Under the pieces are notes generated by a model. The model had not been told where the DNA came from and ran no database searches. It saw nothing but the letters and a program-made list of their open reading frames with translations. Shown here piece after piece: positions 7,579-15,285 of a stretch of 26,873 nucleotides of DNA. The position numbers were made by a program, and so were the translations under genes. The DNA is from JBKQHQ01 sp052148715 (lineage in GTDB: Bacteria; Pseudomonadota; Alphaproteobacteria; Rhizobiales; Xanthobacteraceae): assembly GCA_052148715.1 (NCBI GenBank), contig JBKQHQ010000233.1, positions 1 through 26,873 on the forward strand, given 5' to 3'. Every line of letters starts with the position of its first letter. Position 1 is the stretch's first letter.

Positions 7579-9452
7579 AGGCGCACACCCTGGCCGTTGC
7601 CGGGCAAGAGGAGACAGTAGCGGCGCGCGGAAGCGAGAGCGCCGTCGATCCAATCGTGTTGCAGATCATCGAAGGTACGCTGAACTCGATCGAGGCCGAG
7701 ATCGAGTATGCCATCGAGCGGACGGCGCGTAGCCCCATGATTCGCGAAGCCCACGACTATCGCGTCGGCTTGTTCGACCGCCGTTGCCGCAAGCTCACCG
7801 GGCGCTCCTATTCCGCTATGCCCAACGCAGTAGTGCGCGACTTTCCGCTCGAGACGATGCGTCAAGGCGACGTCTTTCTGATGAACGACACCTATCTGAC
7901 CGAGGGCAGCATCGGCCACCTGCCGGACCTTTGCAGCACGGTGCCGGTTTTTCACGCCGGGAAAGTCGTCGCCTTCATCCAGGCTTTCGGCCATCACGAC
8001 GACATTGGCGGGCGCGTCCCGGGCTCCATGCCGGGCACGGCAACGAGCGTATTCGAGGAGGGGCTCGCCGTCCCCCCGGTCAAGCTTTACAGTGCGGGCG
8101 TGCGCAACGACGCCGTGTTGACGATCATCAGACGCAATACGCGCGTGCCGGACATGCTGGCGGCTGATATCGACAGTGAAGTGCAGGCCTGCGTCATGGG
8201 TGCGCAACGCATGGCCGAGCTATTCGAGCGCTTCGGCGCGCCGACCGTCGAGGCTTGCTTCCAGGCCATCCTCGACAAGTGCAGCTCGATCTTTCGCACC
8301 GAGCTGTTGCCGAAGATCAAGGACGGCGAATATGCCTGGGAAGATTATGTTGAGCACGACGGTGTGAGCGCGCCGCGGCTGCATCGGCTCGTCCTGAAAA
8401 TGATCAAGCGCGGCGACCGTATCACGCTCGACTTCTCGGGCACCGATCCGCAATCGCCGGGACCGATCAATTGGCCGGCCGACTATGCGGGCGGCGCATT
8501 CCTGATCAAATGGATCGCGCCGATCCTGCGCAATCTGGCTGACAGTCCGGAGCGTGCGGCCGAGATCCACGTCAACGAAGGCGTCTGCGACGTCTTCGAT
8601 GTGATTTTTCCGCCCAAGGGGACCCTCATTACGCCCGAATGGCCGGCACCTACCAATGCGCGCTCGTTCGTGTTGTTGCGCTGTCTCGGATTGCTTGCCG
8701 GGGTGGTCGCGCAGGCCGTCGACGGTCGCATGCCGGCCGACCAGGAAACGATCCGCTATACCGGCTTCTTCGGCAGGGACGCGCTTGGCAAGCCGTTCCT
8801 TTCCCGCGAAGTCTTGGGCGGCGGGTCGGGCGGTCGTTATTACGCCGACGGCAACGACGCCATTCACATCGTGCCGGATTCGCGCAACCAACCGGCCGAA
8901 TTCACCGAGACGCGCTTCCCGCTACTGGTGGAAAAGCTGGCGCTGCGCACGGATTCCGGCGGCGCCGGCAAGCGCCGCGGCGGCTTGGGCTATGACAAGC
9001 ATTACCGCGCGCTGGTCGATTGCCGCACCATCGTGACGGCCGACCGGGTCCGGCTCGGTTGTTATGGTGTGAACGGCGGTAAGGCCGGACAGCCGTTTCG
9101 CGCAACTGTGGACAGCGAAGGCAGCCCGCGCGAGCTGCCGGGTCTGGTCGACGGCGAGCCGGTCCTGGCCGGCCAGGTTGTCCGTGTATGCACGACCGGA
9201 GGCGGCGGCTGGGGCGATCCGCTCGATCGTGAGCCGCATCACGTGCTGCGTGATGTTATGGACGGCAAGGTGTCACTTGGCGCCGCGCTATCGGACTACG
9301 GCGTGGTGCTGCGGGATGCCGGAGACGCCATCGCGCTTGATTTGGAGGCCACCGAACGGCTGCGCGGGCAGTTGCTCCGAGCGCGCCGGGGTGGGCCCGA
9401 GATGATTGACCGCGGCCCGGGATACGAGGCCATGCGGCTGAAGCCGGGCTGA
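7575..9452 (+). CDS. hyuB: Hydantoinase B/oxoprolinase family protein, subunit B (HyuB)
   Basis: This is the partner of HyuA; together they form the ATP-dependent cyclic-amide hydrolase (or related carboxylase). Family features are clear: DPIVLQIIEGTLNSIEAE near residue 27, GDVFLMNDTYLTEGSIGHLPD around 100, FGHHDDIGGRVPGSMPG around 138, with histidines and aspartates probably binding metal, and a late KRRGGLGYDK segment. The 625 residues are somewhat longer than the roughly 520-580 usual for HyuB, with extra length at both ends. ATG 7575 follows a GGAG site by 8 bases and overlaps the hyuA stop. A 29-base gap leads to the ring-opening amidohydrolase, so all three are probably one transcript. 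The substrate cannot be read from sequence. Confidence 0.88.
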   Translation: MKAHTLAVAGQEETVAARGSESAVDPIVLQIIEGTLNSIEAEIEYAIERTARSPMIREAHDYRVGLFDRRCRKLTGRSYSAMPNAVVRDFPLETMRQGDVFLMNDTYLTEGSIGHLPDLCSTVPVFHAGKVVAFIQAFGHHDDIGGRVPGSMPGTATSVFEEGLAVPPVKLYSAGVRNDAVLTIIRRNTRVPDMLAADIDSEVQACVMGAQRMAELFERFGAPTVEACFQAILDKCSSIFRTELLPKIKDGEYAWEDYVEHDGVSAPRLHRLVLKMIKRGDRITLDFSGTDPQSPGPINWPADYAGGAFLIKWIAPILRNLADSPERAAEIHVNEGVCDVFDVIFPPKGTLITPEWPAPTNARSFVLLRCLGLLAGVVAQAVDGRMPADQETIRYTGFFGRDALGKPFLSREVLGGGSGGRYYADGNDAIHIVPDSRNQPAEFTETRFPLLVEKLALRTDSGGAGKRRGGLGYDKHYRALVDCRTIVTADRVRLGCYGVNGGKAGQPFRATVDSEGSPRELPGLVDGEPVLAGQVVRVCTTGGGGWGDPLDREPHHVLRDVMDGKVSLGAALSDYGVVLRDAGDAIALDLEATERLRGQLLRARRGGPEMIDRGPGYEAMRLKPG

Positions 9453-9481
9453 ATGCCAACTCAGAAGGGATTGAAGGACGA

Positions 9482-10576
9482 ATGGCGATCGAAGTCGCGA
9501 AGCTAGAGCTCAAGAGCGTGCAGGATGCATCCGGGTTGGAGGCCGTGATCCGTGCCGGCCAGTTCGCGGCCGATCAGGTCGTGGCGGTCATCGGCAAGAC
9601 CGAAGGCAACGGCGGTGTAAACGATTTCACGCGCATTCTCGCCGACCAAGCGTTTCGGCGCGCCCTGTGCAGGCTCGGCACGCGCCGGGAGGAAGCGATT
9701 GCGCAAATACCTATGGTGTGGTCCGGCGGCTGCGACGGCGTAATCACTCCGCACGCCACCGTTTTCGCCCGCAACGACAAGAAGGGTCCGCCGGCGAAAG
9801 CGCGGCTGGCGATCGGCACCGCCATAAGCGCCAAGCTGCTGCCCGAGGATATCGGCCGCAAGGCCATGATCGAAAAGGTCGCCGAGGCCGTGAAGGCCGC
9901 CATGCGCAACGCCGGCATCGAGGATCCGGCCGACGTGCATTATGTGCAGACGAAGACGCCGCTGTTGACCGTCGAGTCGGTGCGCGATGCCCACTCCCGC
10001 GGCCAGCAGGCGGCATGCGAGGTGCACGACTCGATGGGAGTCTCGAATGGCACCACGGCACTCGGCATTGCGGTCGCGCTCGGTGAGACCAAGATGCCGC
10101 GCGCGGAAGAGATCTGTCGCAATCTCGATCTGTATTCCTCGGTTGCCTCCTGCTCATCGGGTGTGGAGCTGACGCAGGCGCAGGTCGTGCTGCTCGGCAA
10201 CAAGGCCGGTGCTGGCGGCCGCTTCCGCATCGGCCACGCGCTGATGCGTGATGCGCTCGATCTCGACGGTATCTATGCGGCCATCCGCAACGCCGGGCTG
10301 GATCTGCCGGAGCGCCCGCGCGCCGAGGATCTGCGGGGAAGGCTGGTCAATTGCTTCATCAAATGTGAGGCGGATCAGCGTGGTACTCTGCGCGGGCGCC
10401 GGCAAATCATGCTCGACGATTCCGACGTGCACCATCATCGCCACGCCAAGGCCGCAGTCGGCGGCGTCGCGGCAGCCGCGATCGGCGATCCGGCTGTGTT
10501 CGTCTCGGTCGATGCCATGCATCAGGGACCGCCAGGCGGCGGGCCGGTGATCGCCATCGTCGATGTCGGAGATTGA
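9482..10576 (+). CDS. Ring-opening amidohydrolase, cyanuric acid hydrolase/barbiturase family
   Basis: This enzyme belongs to the small AtzD/TrzD/barbiturase family, which hydrolyses a C-N bond of cyanuric acid or barbituric acid. The fold has three similar domains, each giving a Lys-Ser pair. Here they are Lys39 (GKTEGNGGVNDFTR) with Ser81 (WSGGCDG), Lys158 (VQTKTPLL) with Ser226 (SCSSGVEL), and Lys294 (FIKCEAD) with Ser342 (VSVDAMHQGPPGGGP). Arg51 and Arg320 match substrate-contacting arginines, but the domain-2 position, in SMG-S-x-G-x-x-ALG, is Asn189 where I recall Arg in known members; the third serine is followed by VD instead of GG. These changes suggest a substrate without three-fold symmetry. 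The 364 residues are normal. A GAAGGA site precedes ATG 9482. It follows hyuAB, the likely partners in one pathway. Confidence 0.88.
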   Translation: MAIEVAKLELKSVQDASGLEAVIRAGQFAADQVVAVIGKTEGNGGVNDFTRILADQAFRRALCRLGTRREEAIAQIPMVWSGGCDGVITPHATVFARNDKKGPPAKARLAIGTAISAKLLPEDIGRKAMIEKVAEAVKAAMRNAGIEDPADVHYVQTKTPLLTVESVRDAHSRGQQAACEVHDSMGVSNGTTALGIAVALGETKMPRAEEICRNLDLYSSVASCSSGVELTQAQVVLLGNKAGAGGRFRIGHALMRDALDLDGIYAAIRNAGLDLPERPRAEDLRGRLVNCFIKCEADQRGTLRGRRQIMLDDSDVHHHRHAKAAVGGVAAAAIGDPAVFVSVDAMHQGPPGGGPVIAIVDVGD

Positions 10577-10593
10577 CGGGATTCGGGCAAAGG

Positions 10594-10871
10594 ATGAAGC
10601 GTATCGATTACGGACCGTTCTTGCCCGACCGTCGGCGTTATCGGCCTGGTCGCGGTTCGGTATCTTGCGGTTTGGGGCGAGGTGGTCGATCCGGTGCTTC
10701 TGCCGCCGCCGGGTGCGACCTTCCGGGTCATGTGGAATGGCATACCGCATGGCAAGCTGGACGCGGATTTTCTGTGTATCCGCGATCTTTGCCGCCAGCG
10801 CGCTGGGTTACGGCCTTAATCTTCTGTTCTTTCTGATCGAGCGTCGGTTCGTGCACTGGTCCGGCAAGTGA
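10594..10871 (+). pseudogene. Deleted and frameshifted relic of a NitT/TauT-type ABC permease
   Basis: No single frame reads through, but pieces of a SsuC/TauC-like permease can be recognised. Around 10626-10770 one frame gives VGVIGLVAVRYLAVWGEVVD followed by PVLLPPPGATFRVMWNGIPHG, like the first membrane helix and the LPSP segment of these permeases; it ends at a TAA near 10820. Another frame gives ASALGYGLNLLFFLIERR-FVHW at 10790-10870, the typical C-terminal end. The middle, where most membrane helices and the ATPase-contact loop should be, is missing (about 150 residues by comparison with the family's usual length). A possible old start is ATG 10594, in a third frame. The relic lies between the ring-opening enzyme and the amidase, so this catabolic cluster probably once had its own transporter of this type. 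Confidence 0.6.
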
Positions 10872-12334
10872 TGATCAGCCCCATGCCTGACGAAACCTTG
10901 ACGCGAAAGTCGGCCTGCGAGCTTGCTGCTCTGATCCGCGGGCGCGAGATCAGCCCCCTCGAGCTGCTCGACGCGCAGCTCGCCGTCATCGCACGCCTTA
11001 ATCCGGTGCTGAACGCTATCGTGACGTTGGCGGTCGATCAGGCGCGGGAGGCGGCGAAAGCGGCGGAAAGCGCCGTCACCAACGGCGCGCCGGTCGGGCC
11101 GCTGCACGGGCTTCCGATCGGGATCAAGGACACCACGCTGACCGCGGGCATTCGCACCACGTTCGGCTCGCCGCTGTTCAAGGATCATGTGCCGCAGGAA
11201 GATGCGGAAGCGGTGCGGCGGCTGAAGGCCGCGGGCGCGATCGTTGTCGCCAAGACCAATACGCCGGAATTCGCCACCGGCGCCAACACCGTCAATGCCG
11301 TGTTCGGCGCCACCCGCAATCCCTGGAATCCGGCGCTGAGCCCGGCGGGCTCCTCGGGCGGATCGGCGGTTGCTGTCGCGACCGGGATGCTGCCGCTGGC
11401 GCAAGGCACCGATTTCGGCTGCTCGATCCGCATCCCCGCCGCCTTCTGCGGCATCGTCGGCATCCGCCCGACGCCGGGCCTGACGCCGAACTATCCGATG
11501 CCGCTCGGCTGGGACCCGGGGCAGGTGCATGGGCCGCTGGCGCGCACGGTCGAGGACGCGGCATTGATGCTCGATGCCATCGCTGGCTTCAGCCCGCTGT
11601 CGCCGATCTCCGTCGTGCCGCCTTGGGCGAGCGTCCTCGCTGAGGTCGAGAAATTTCGCGACGCGCGCGGCCTGCGGATCGCCTATGCCTCCGACATCGC
11701 TGGTATCGGTGTCGACAGCGAGGTCGACGCCATCTGCCGGACGGCGGCGCTCGGCATGCGCGGCGCTGGCGCAAGCGTGGAGGAAATCGCGTTCGATGCC
11801 GCGGAGGGCCGGGAGCCCTACAAGGTTTGGCGCGGCGCCTGGATGGTGGGGCAGCGCTTCGCGCAGCTGGCCCAGATCGAAGCATTCGGGGAGAATCTGA
11901 AAGGCAACGTCAAGGCCGGCCTAAAGGTTACCGCGCTCGACTTGGCGGCAGCCGAGCAGACGCGGCTGCGACTATTTCAGCGGTTCAAAGCTCTGTTCGA
12001 TCGGTTCGATCTGTTGCTGACGCCTGCAGCGCCGGTGTCGCCGTATCCGGTCGAGGTGAATTTTCCTGCCGAGATCAACGGCAAAACCTTCGAGAATTAC
12101 ATCGACTGGATCGCGCCGGCGTTTCTGATCACATTGATGAGCCTGCCTGCAGGCAGCGTGCCGGCGGGCAAAACCCGTGCCGGGCTGCCGGTCGGTCTGC
12201 AGATCGTGGCACCGCGCTTCCAGGAACCGCGCATCCTCGGCCTCGCCAAGCTCGTGCAGCAGGCCCATCCGATCGGCTGGCCCCCCGCCTGCGACCGGCC
12301 GGAAGCGCCGGCGTCGGCCGCAGAGGTGCCATAG
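10871..12334 (+). CDS. Amidase-signature family amidohydrolase
   Basis: This is a 487-residue cytoplasmic amidase of the Ser-cis-Ser-Lys type, the family of biuret and allophanate hydrolases (AtzE, AtzF), GatA and ureidomalonase-like enzymes. The catalytic residues are Lys86 (LPIGIKD), cis-Ser161 (AGSSGGS) and nucleophile Ser185 (GTDFGCSIRIPAAFCG), with the spacings seen in fatty acid amide hydrolase. The residue before the nucleophile, normally Gly (GGS), is Cys184. ATG 10871 directly follows a GTG at 10868, and the gene overlaps the end of the permease relic; ATG 10883 is also possible. Its place beside the ring-opening enzyme and hyuAB suggests that it cleaves the linear amide or ureide made by ring opening. 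There is no C-terminal allophanate-lyase-type extension, so it is not a full-length AtzF. Confidence 0.88.
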   Translation: MISPMPDETLTRKSACELAALIRGREISPLELLDAQLAVIARLNPVLNAIVTLAVDQAREAAKAAESAVTNGAPVGPLHGLPIGIKDTTLTAGIRTTFGSPLFKDHVPQEDAEAVRRLKAAGAIVVAKTNTPEFATGANTVNAVFGATRNPWNPALSPAGSSGGSAVAVATGMLPLAQGTDFGCSIRIPAAFCGIVGIRPTPGLTPNYPMPLGWDPGQVHGPLARTVEDAALMLDAIAGFSPLSPISVVPPWASVLAEVEKFRDARGLRIAYASDIAGIGVDSEVDAICRTAALGMRGAGASVEEIAFDAAEGREPYKVWRGAWMVGQRFAQLAQIEAFGENLKGNVKAGLKVTALDLAAAEQTRLRLFQRFKALFDRFDLLLTPAAPVSPYPVEVNFPAEINGKTFENYIDWIAPAFLITLMSLPAGSVPAGKTRAGLPVGLQIVAPRFQEPRILGLAKLVQQAHPIGWPPACDRPEAPASAAEVP

Positions 12335-12452
12335 GTTTGGCCCAAGACAATAATTTGACACCATCTTCAGCGAAGGGCAGGCGCGGCGCGACATCCCATC
12401 GTTAATCGAATTGAGCTATAAGGGATCATCGGTCAACCGACGGGCAATCGGT

Positions 12453-14009
12453 ATGCGTGGGGCTATCGTAGCGATCCTTGTCGTTGCCGCGTCGGCTGCC
12501 GTATTCGCTCTTGGTGCTGTTGTCGTCGGGCCAATGCTGTGGCCCAGTGTGCCGGAGATTGAACGCCCCGAACTCGTCGCCGTGCCGCCGCTGCCGCCGC
12601 TTATGCGCCCGTCGGTCGTTGTCGTACCCGCCGTCATCACCATTCCGGCTATCCGCGAGGCGCTGGAAGCGGCGACGCCCCGCAGCCTGGCCGGGAAGCG
12701 GGACAATCCGCTTCCGCAGGCGCTTTCGAACGCCGATCTTGGATGGACGGTCGAGCGGGGTCCGCTCACCGTCGCCGGACAAACACAGGCGCTAACGGCT
12801 TCTGCCCCCTTTAGCGGCGTCCTTCGGGTCACCGGCCAGGTCTCAGCCAAGATCGGCAACCTGGGCGGACAGATCGGCAATCTCATCGGCGGCGACGCCG
12901 GCAAGCAGCTGCAGGATCTCGGCGGCAAGCCATTCGACCAGCGGGTCAACCTGCACGGCGAAGTCACGGTGACATCGCATCCGACGCTCTTGCCGGAATG
13001 GCGGCTCGAGCCGAACCTGACCGCCCAGGTGAATCTCGACAATGCGTCGCTGCCGGTCGCGGGGCTCCGGCTTAACGTGCCCAACGAGATCAGGCCGCTA
13101 CTCGAACGCACCGTCAGCCAGCAGGCGGCGGCGCTGCAAGCACGCCTGCGGAGTGACCCGTTCATCGAGCTGGTGGCGCGGCGGGAATGGGCGAGGCTCT
13201 GCCGCGCCATCCCGCTCGGTGCCAATGGTACGGGATTGGCCGACTTGTGGCTCGAAGTCCGCCCGACGCGAGCCTTTGCGGCGCAGCCGGCAATCGACAA
13301 CAATTCCGTCAAGCTCTGGCTCAGCGTGCAGGCGCAGACGCGAGTCACCCCGACCGAGACGAAACCGGATTGTCCGTTTCCGCAGCGTCTGGAGATCGTG
13401 CCGCAGCTACAGCCGCAGGGACAAATGCATATCGCGGTGCCGGTCGATATCCCGTTCACCGAGGTCAACCGGCTGCTTGAAGCGCAGCTGACGCGCCAAC
13501 GTATCGTGGACAGCGGCGGCGTGGCCGAGGTTACAATCCAGAGCGCGCAGGTGGCTCCGTCCGGCGATCGCCTGTTGATCTCGCTGCGCCTGAACGCGCG
13601 CGAGAAGAGCTTTTTCAGCTTCGGGACGGAGGCCATGGTGCATGTGTGGGGCCGGCCGGTGCTCGACCGAGAGAATCAAATTCTGCGCCTCGCCGACATC
13701 GCGCTTGACGTGCAGTCGGAAGAGGCCTTCGGCCTTATCGGTGTTGCAGCCAAGACCGCGCTGCCGTTGTTGACCGCGGCGCTCGCCGAGCGGGCCGCCA
13801 TCGACCTCAAGCCGATCGCCGAGAACGCCAAGACGCGCATCGCCGCGGCGGTCAACGACGTGAACAAGCCCGACAGCCGCATTCGCATCGGCGCGTCGGT
13901 GAGCGATCTGCGCTTGGTCGCGGTGAACTTCGATGCGAGCACGCTACGCCTGATCATGGAGGCGGACGGCGCGCTCGACGTCGCCGTAACGACCTTGGAC
14001 CTACGGTGA
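12453..14009 (+). CDS. DUF4403 family protein, membrane-anchored or secreted
   Basis: The product (518 residues from this start) matches the DUF4403 family as I know it: an N-terminal hydrophobic segment (about residues 1-28), a proline-rich linker (VPPLPPLMRPS), then a long beta-rich region with the landmarks ITIPAIREALEAATPRSL, LGWTVERGPL, LPEWRLEPNLTAQVNLD and the repeated pattern of paired domains like those of lipid-binding tubular proteins. It should face the periplasm and its function is unknown. The start is uncertain: ATG 12453 puts the hydrophobic segment at the N-terminus, while a TTG at 12411 would add 14 residues; neither has a good ribosome binding site. It is 118 bases after the amidase, and the beta-propeller gene follows 13 bases downstream, so these two are probably co-transcribed. 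Confidence 0.7.
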   Translation: MRGAIVAILVVAASAAVFALGAVVVGPMLWPSVPEIERPELVAVPPLPPLMRPSVVVVPAVITIPAIREALEAATPRSLAGKRDNPLPQALSNADLGWTVERGPLTVAGQTQALTASAPFSGVLRVTGQVSAKIGNLGGQIGNLIGGDAGKQLQDLGGKPFDQRVNLHGEVTVTSHPTLLPEWRLEPNLTAQVNLDNASLPVAGLRLNVPNEIRPLLERTVSQQAAALQARLRSDPFIELVARREWARLCRAIPLGANGTGLADLWLEVRPTRAFAAQPAIDNNSVKLWLSVQAQTRVTPTETKPDCPFPQRLEIVPQLQPQGQMHIAVPVDIPFTEVNRLLEAQLTRQRIVDSGGVAEVTIQSAQVAPSGDRLLISLRLNAREKSFFSFGTEAMVHVWGRPVLDRENQILRLADIALDVQSEEAFGLIGVAAKTALPLLTAALAERAAIDLKPIAENAKTRIAAAVNDVNKPDSRIRIGASVSDLRLVAVNFDASTLRLIMEADGALDVAVTTLDLR

Positions 14010-14022
14010 GCGGCCGATAGCC

Positions 14023-15030
14023 ATGCAACCCGCAAACGAAACCCAACGCATCGCGCCTCGCGATCGAGGCCTGATCGCCGTCGACAAAATGGCGAACAAG
14101 ATTCGCTTCTATGATCCGCAGACATTGGTCGAGATCAAGGTGGTCGACTCACCCGAACCGACCGTGCACGAGCTTGCGCTCTCGCCTGACCGCCAGTACG
14201 CGTTCGTTCCGCTCTATGGCGACGGAATCTACGGCAACAACAAGAATCCCAACAACAAGATCCTGGTGATCGATCTCGCCCGGCAGGCGGTCTGCGACAT
14301 CATCAATCTCGGCCTGTTCGTCGCCCCACATGGCATGGTGGCGACGCGCGACGGCAAGCTGTGGGTCGTTTGCGATCTGCCCAATAGGCTTTTGTGCATC
14401 GATCTGGCACAGCGGTCCATCGAAGACGTCTATCTTTGCCCATCGAAGGGGTCGCACCTCATCGAGGCTTTGCCCGATCAGAGCCGGCTCTACATCTCGG
14501 CCAAGGAAGGTGATCTCGCGGTATTCGATCCGGTCGGGCGCTCGTTCGTTGCGGCGGTGCCGATGCGCGCACCGGGCTTCGAGACCGGCAACGGCAGCGG
14601 CAGCGAAGGCCTCACGCCGACGCCCGACGGAAAATGGTTCTTGGTCATCGACAATGATCGGACCGCGCTGCATGTGATCGACACCACCGTCGACCGCGAG
14701 GTCGACCGCGTGCCACTCAAGCCGCACGTCTTTTCCAACGCCAAGCGCTCGCGGCTCGCCAAGCTAATGTTCTCGCGCGACGGCCGCCACCTCGTCGTCA
14801 CGAGTTACGCGAGCGGCCTTGCCTGGGTGCTCGACGCTTCCGACTATCGCCTCCAGGCGCCGATCCCGGTCGCCAAGGGCCCAATGGGCATCGCATTTCC
14901 GGCTGATGGGACAAGTGCGATCATTGCCAGTCACGACAGCGGTCTGCTGACGCGCATCGACCTCGCCGCCAAACGTGCCGTTACCGCCGTCGACGGAGGC
15001 GGGGGAATTGAGGTGATGGCCTTTTTTTGA
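14023..15030 (+). CDS. YncE-like beta-propeller protein
   Basis: This 335-residue protein consists of repeated blades of the YncE/YVTN type: RGLIAVDKMANKIRFYDPQT, HELALSPDRQYAFVPL, NKILVIDLARQAV, PHGMVATRDGKLWVV, LTPTPDGKWFLVIDNDRTALHVID, KLMFSRDGRHLVVTSY and PMGIAFPADGTSAIIASHD. Seven blades are plausible. Such proteins bind ligands or partners and usually have no clear enzymatic signature. Unlike many periplasmic homologues it has no signal peptide, so it is either cytoplasmic or its start is misplaced; there is no good upstream alternative. It starts 13 bases after the DUF4403 gene. I cannot assign a function; a lactonase-like role cannot be excluded. Confidence 0.72.
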   Translation: MQPANETQRIAPRDRGLIAVDKMANKIRFYDPQTLVEIKVVDSPEPTVHELALSPDRQYAFVPLYGDGIYGNNKNPNNKILVIDLARQAVCDIINLGLFVAPHGMVATRDGKLWVVCDLPNRLLCIDLAQRSIEDVYLCPSKGSHLIEALPDQSRLYISAKEGDLAVFDPVGRSFVAAVPMRAPGFETGNGSGSEGLTPTPDGKWFLVIDNDRTALHVIDTTVDREVDRVPLKPHVFSNAKRSRLAKLMFSRDGRHLVVTSYASGLAWVLDASDYRLQAPIPVAKGPMGIAFPADGTSAIIASHDSGLLTRIDLAAKRAVTAVDGGGGIEVMAFF

Positions 15031-15086
15031 GAGGAAAATGCCCGGTATTGGGGCCGCCGCCCACTTCTGAGCATGCGCGGGAATAT

Positions 15087-15115
15087 TTGACGGCAAAGCG
15101 CTGACGCCTTTAGCT
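15087..15115 (+). promoter_or_regulatory. Weak candidate promoter upstream of the LIV transporter genes
   Basis: A TTGACG hexamer (15087-15092) close to the -35 consensus is followed after 17 bases by TTAGCT (15110-15115), a poor -10 match. It lies in the 255-base gap between the beta-propeller gene and livH, where a promoter for the transporter would be expected. The weak -10 keeps confidence low. Confidence 0.25.
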
Positions 15116-15164
15116 TGCTGCAACATTGCCGCTTTTTCTCCAGAACAAACCAGGGGAACCGTCC

Positions 15165-15245
15165 ATGCAAATCGCCGTTGCCGCTCGCCACAGTCGACAA
15201 TGCAGAGGATCCGATGCTCGCTTGCTGAAGGACAACCAGGACTAA
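15165..15245 (+). CDS. Small ORF with strong ribosome binding site, or remnant of a lost gene
   Basis: A 26-codon frame starts at ATG 15165, 7 bases after AGGGGA, and ends LLKDNQD-stop 40 bases before livH. The position is where a LIV cassette would often carry its periplasmic binding protein gene, which is missing here. It may be a short upstream peptide, or the fused ends of a deleted gene, like the permease relic at 10594-10871. The sequence has no signal peptide and resembles nothing I recognise, so both ideas are tentative. The rest of the 15031-15285 gap shows nothing else beyond the weak promoter-like site. Confidence 0.25.
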   Translation: MQIAVAARHSRQCRGSDARLLKDNQD

Positions 15246-15285
15246 CCCGGCGTAGCGCAGCCATCGACGCGGTTCACGGTGCTCC

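Noticed and set aside
12142..12155. Long palindrome CTGCCTGCAGGCAG
   Set aside because: It lies within the amidase coding sequence and is explained by the codons for a Leu-Pro-Ala-Gly segment.
12355..12360. Perfect TTGACA hexamer between the amidase and DUF4403 genes, a possible -35 box
   Set aside because: No acceptable -10 hexamer is found 16-18 bases downstream (CAGGCG at 17), so it was not called as a promoter.
15021..15027. Run of seven T at the end of the beta-propeller gene, a possible terminator
   Set aside because: The run is inside the last codons, and the nearest GC stem (CCGTCGACGG region) ends about 18 bases earlier, too far for an intrinsic terminator.
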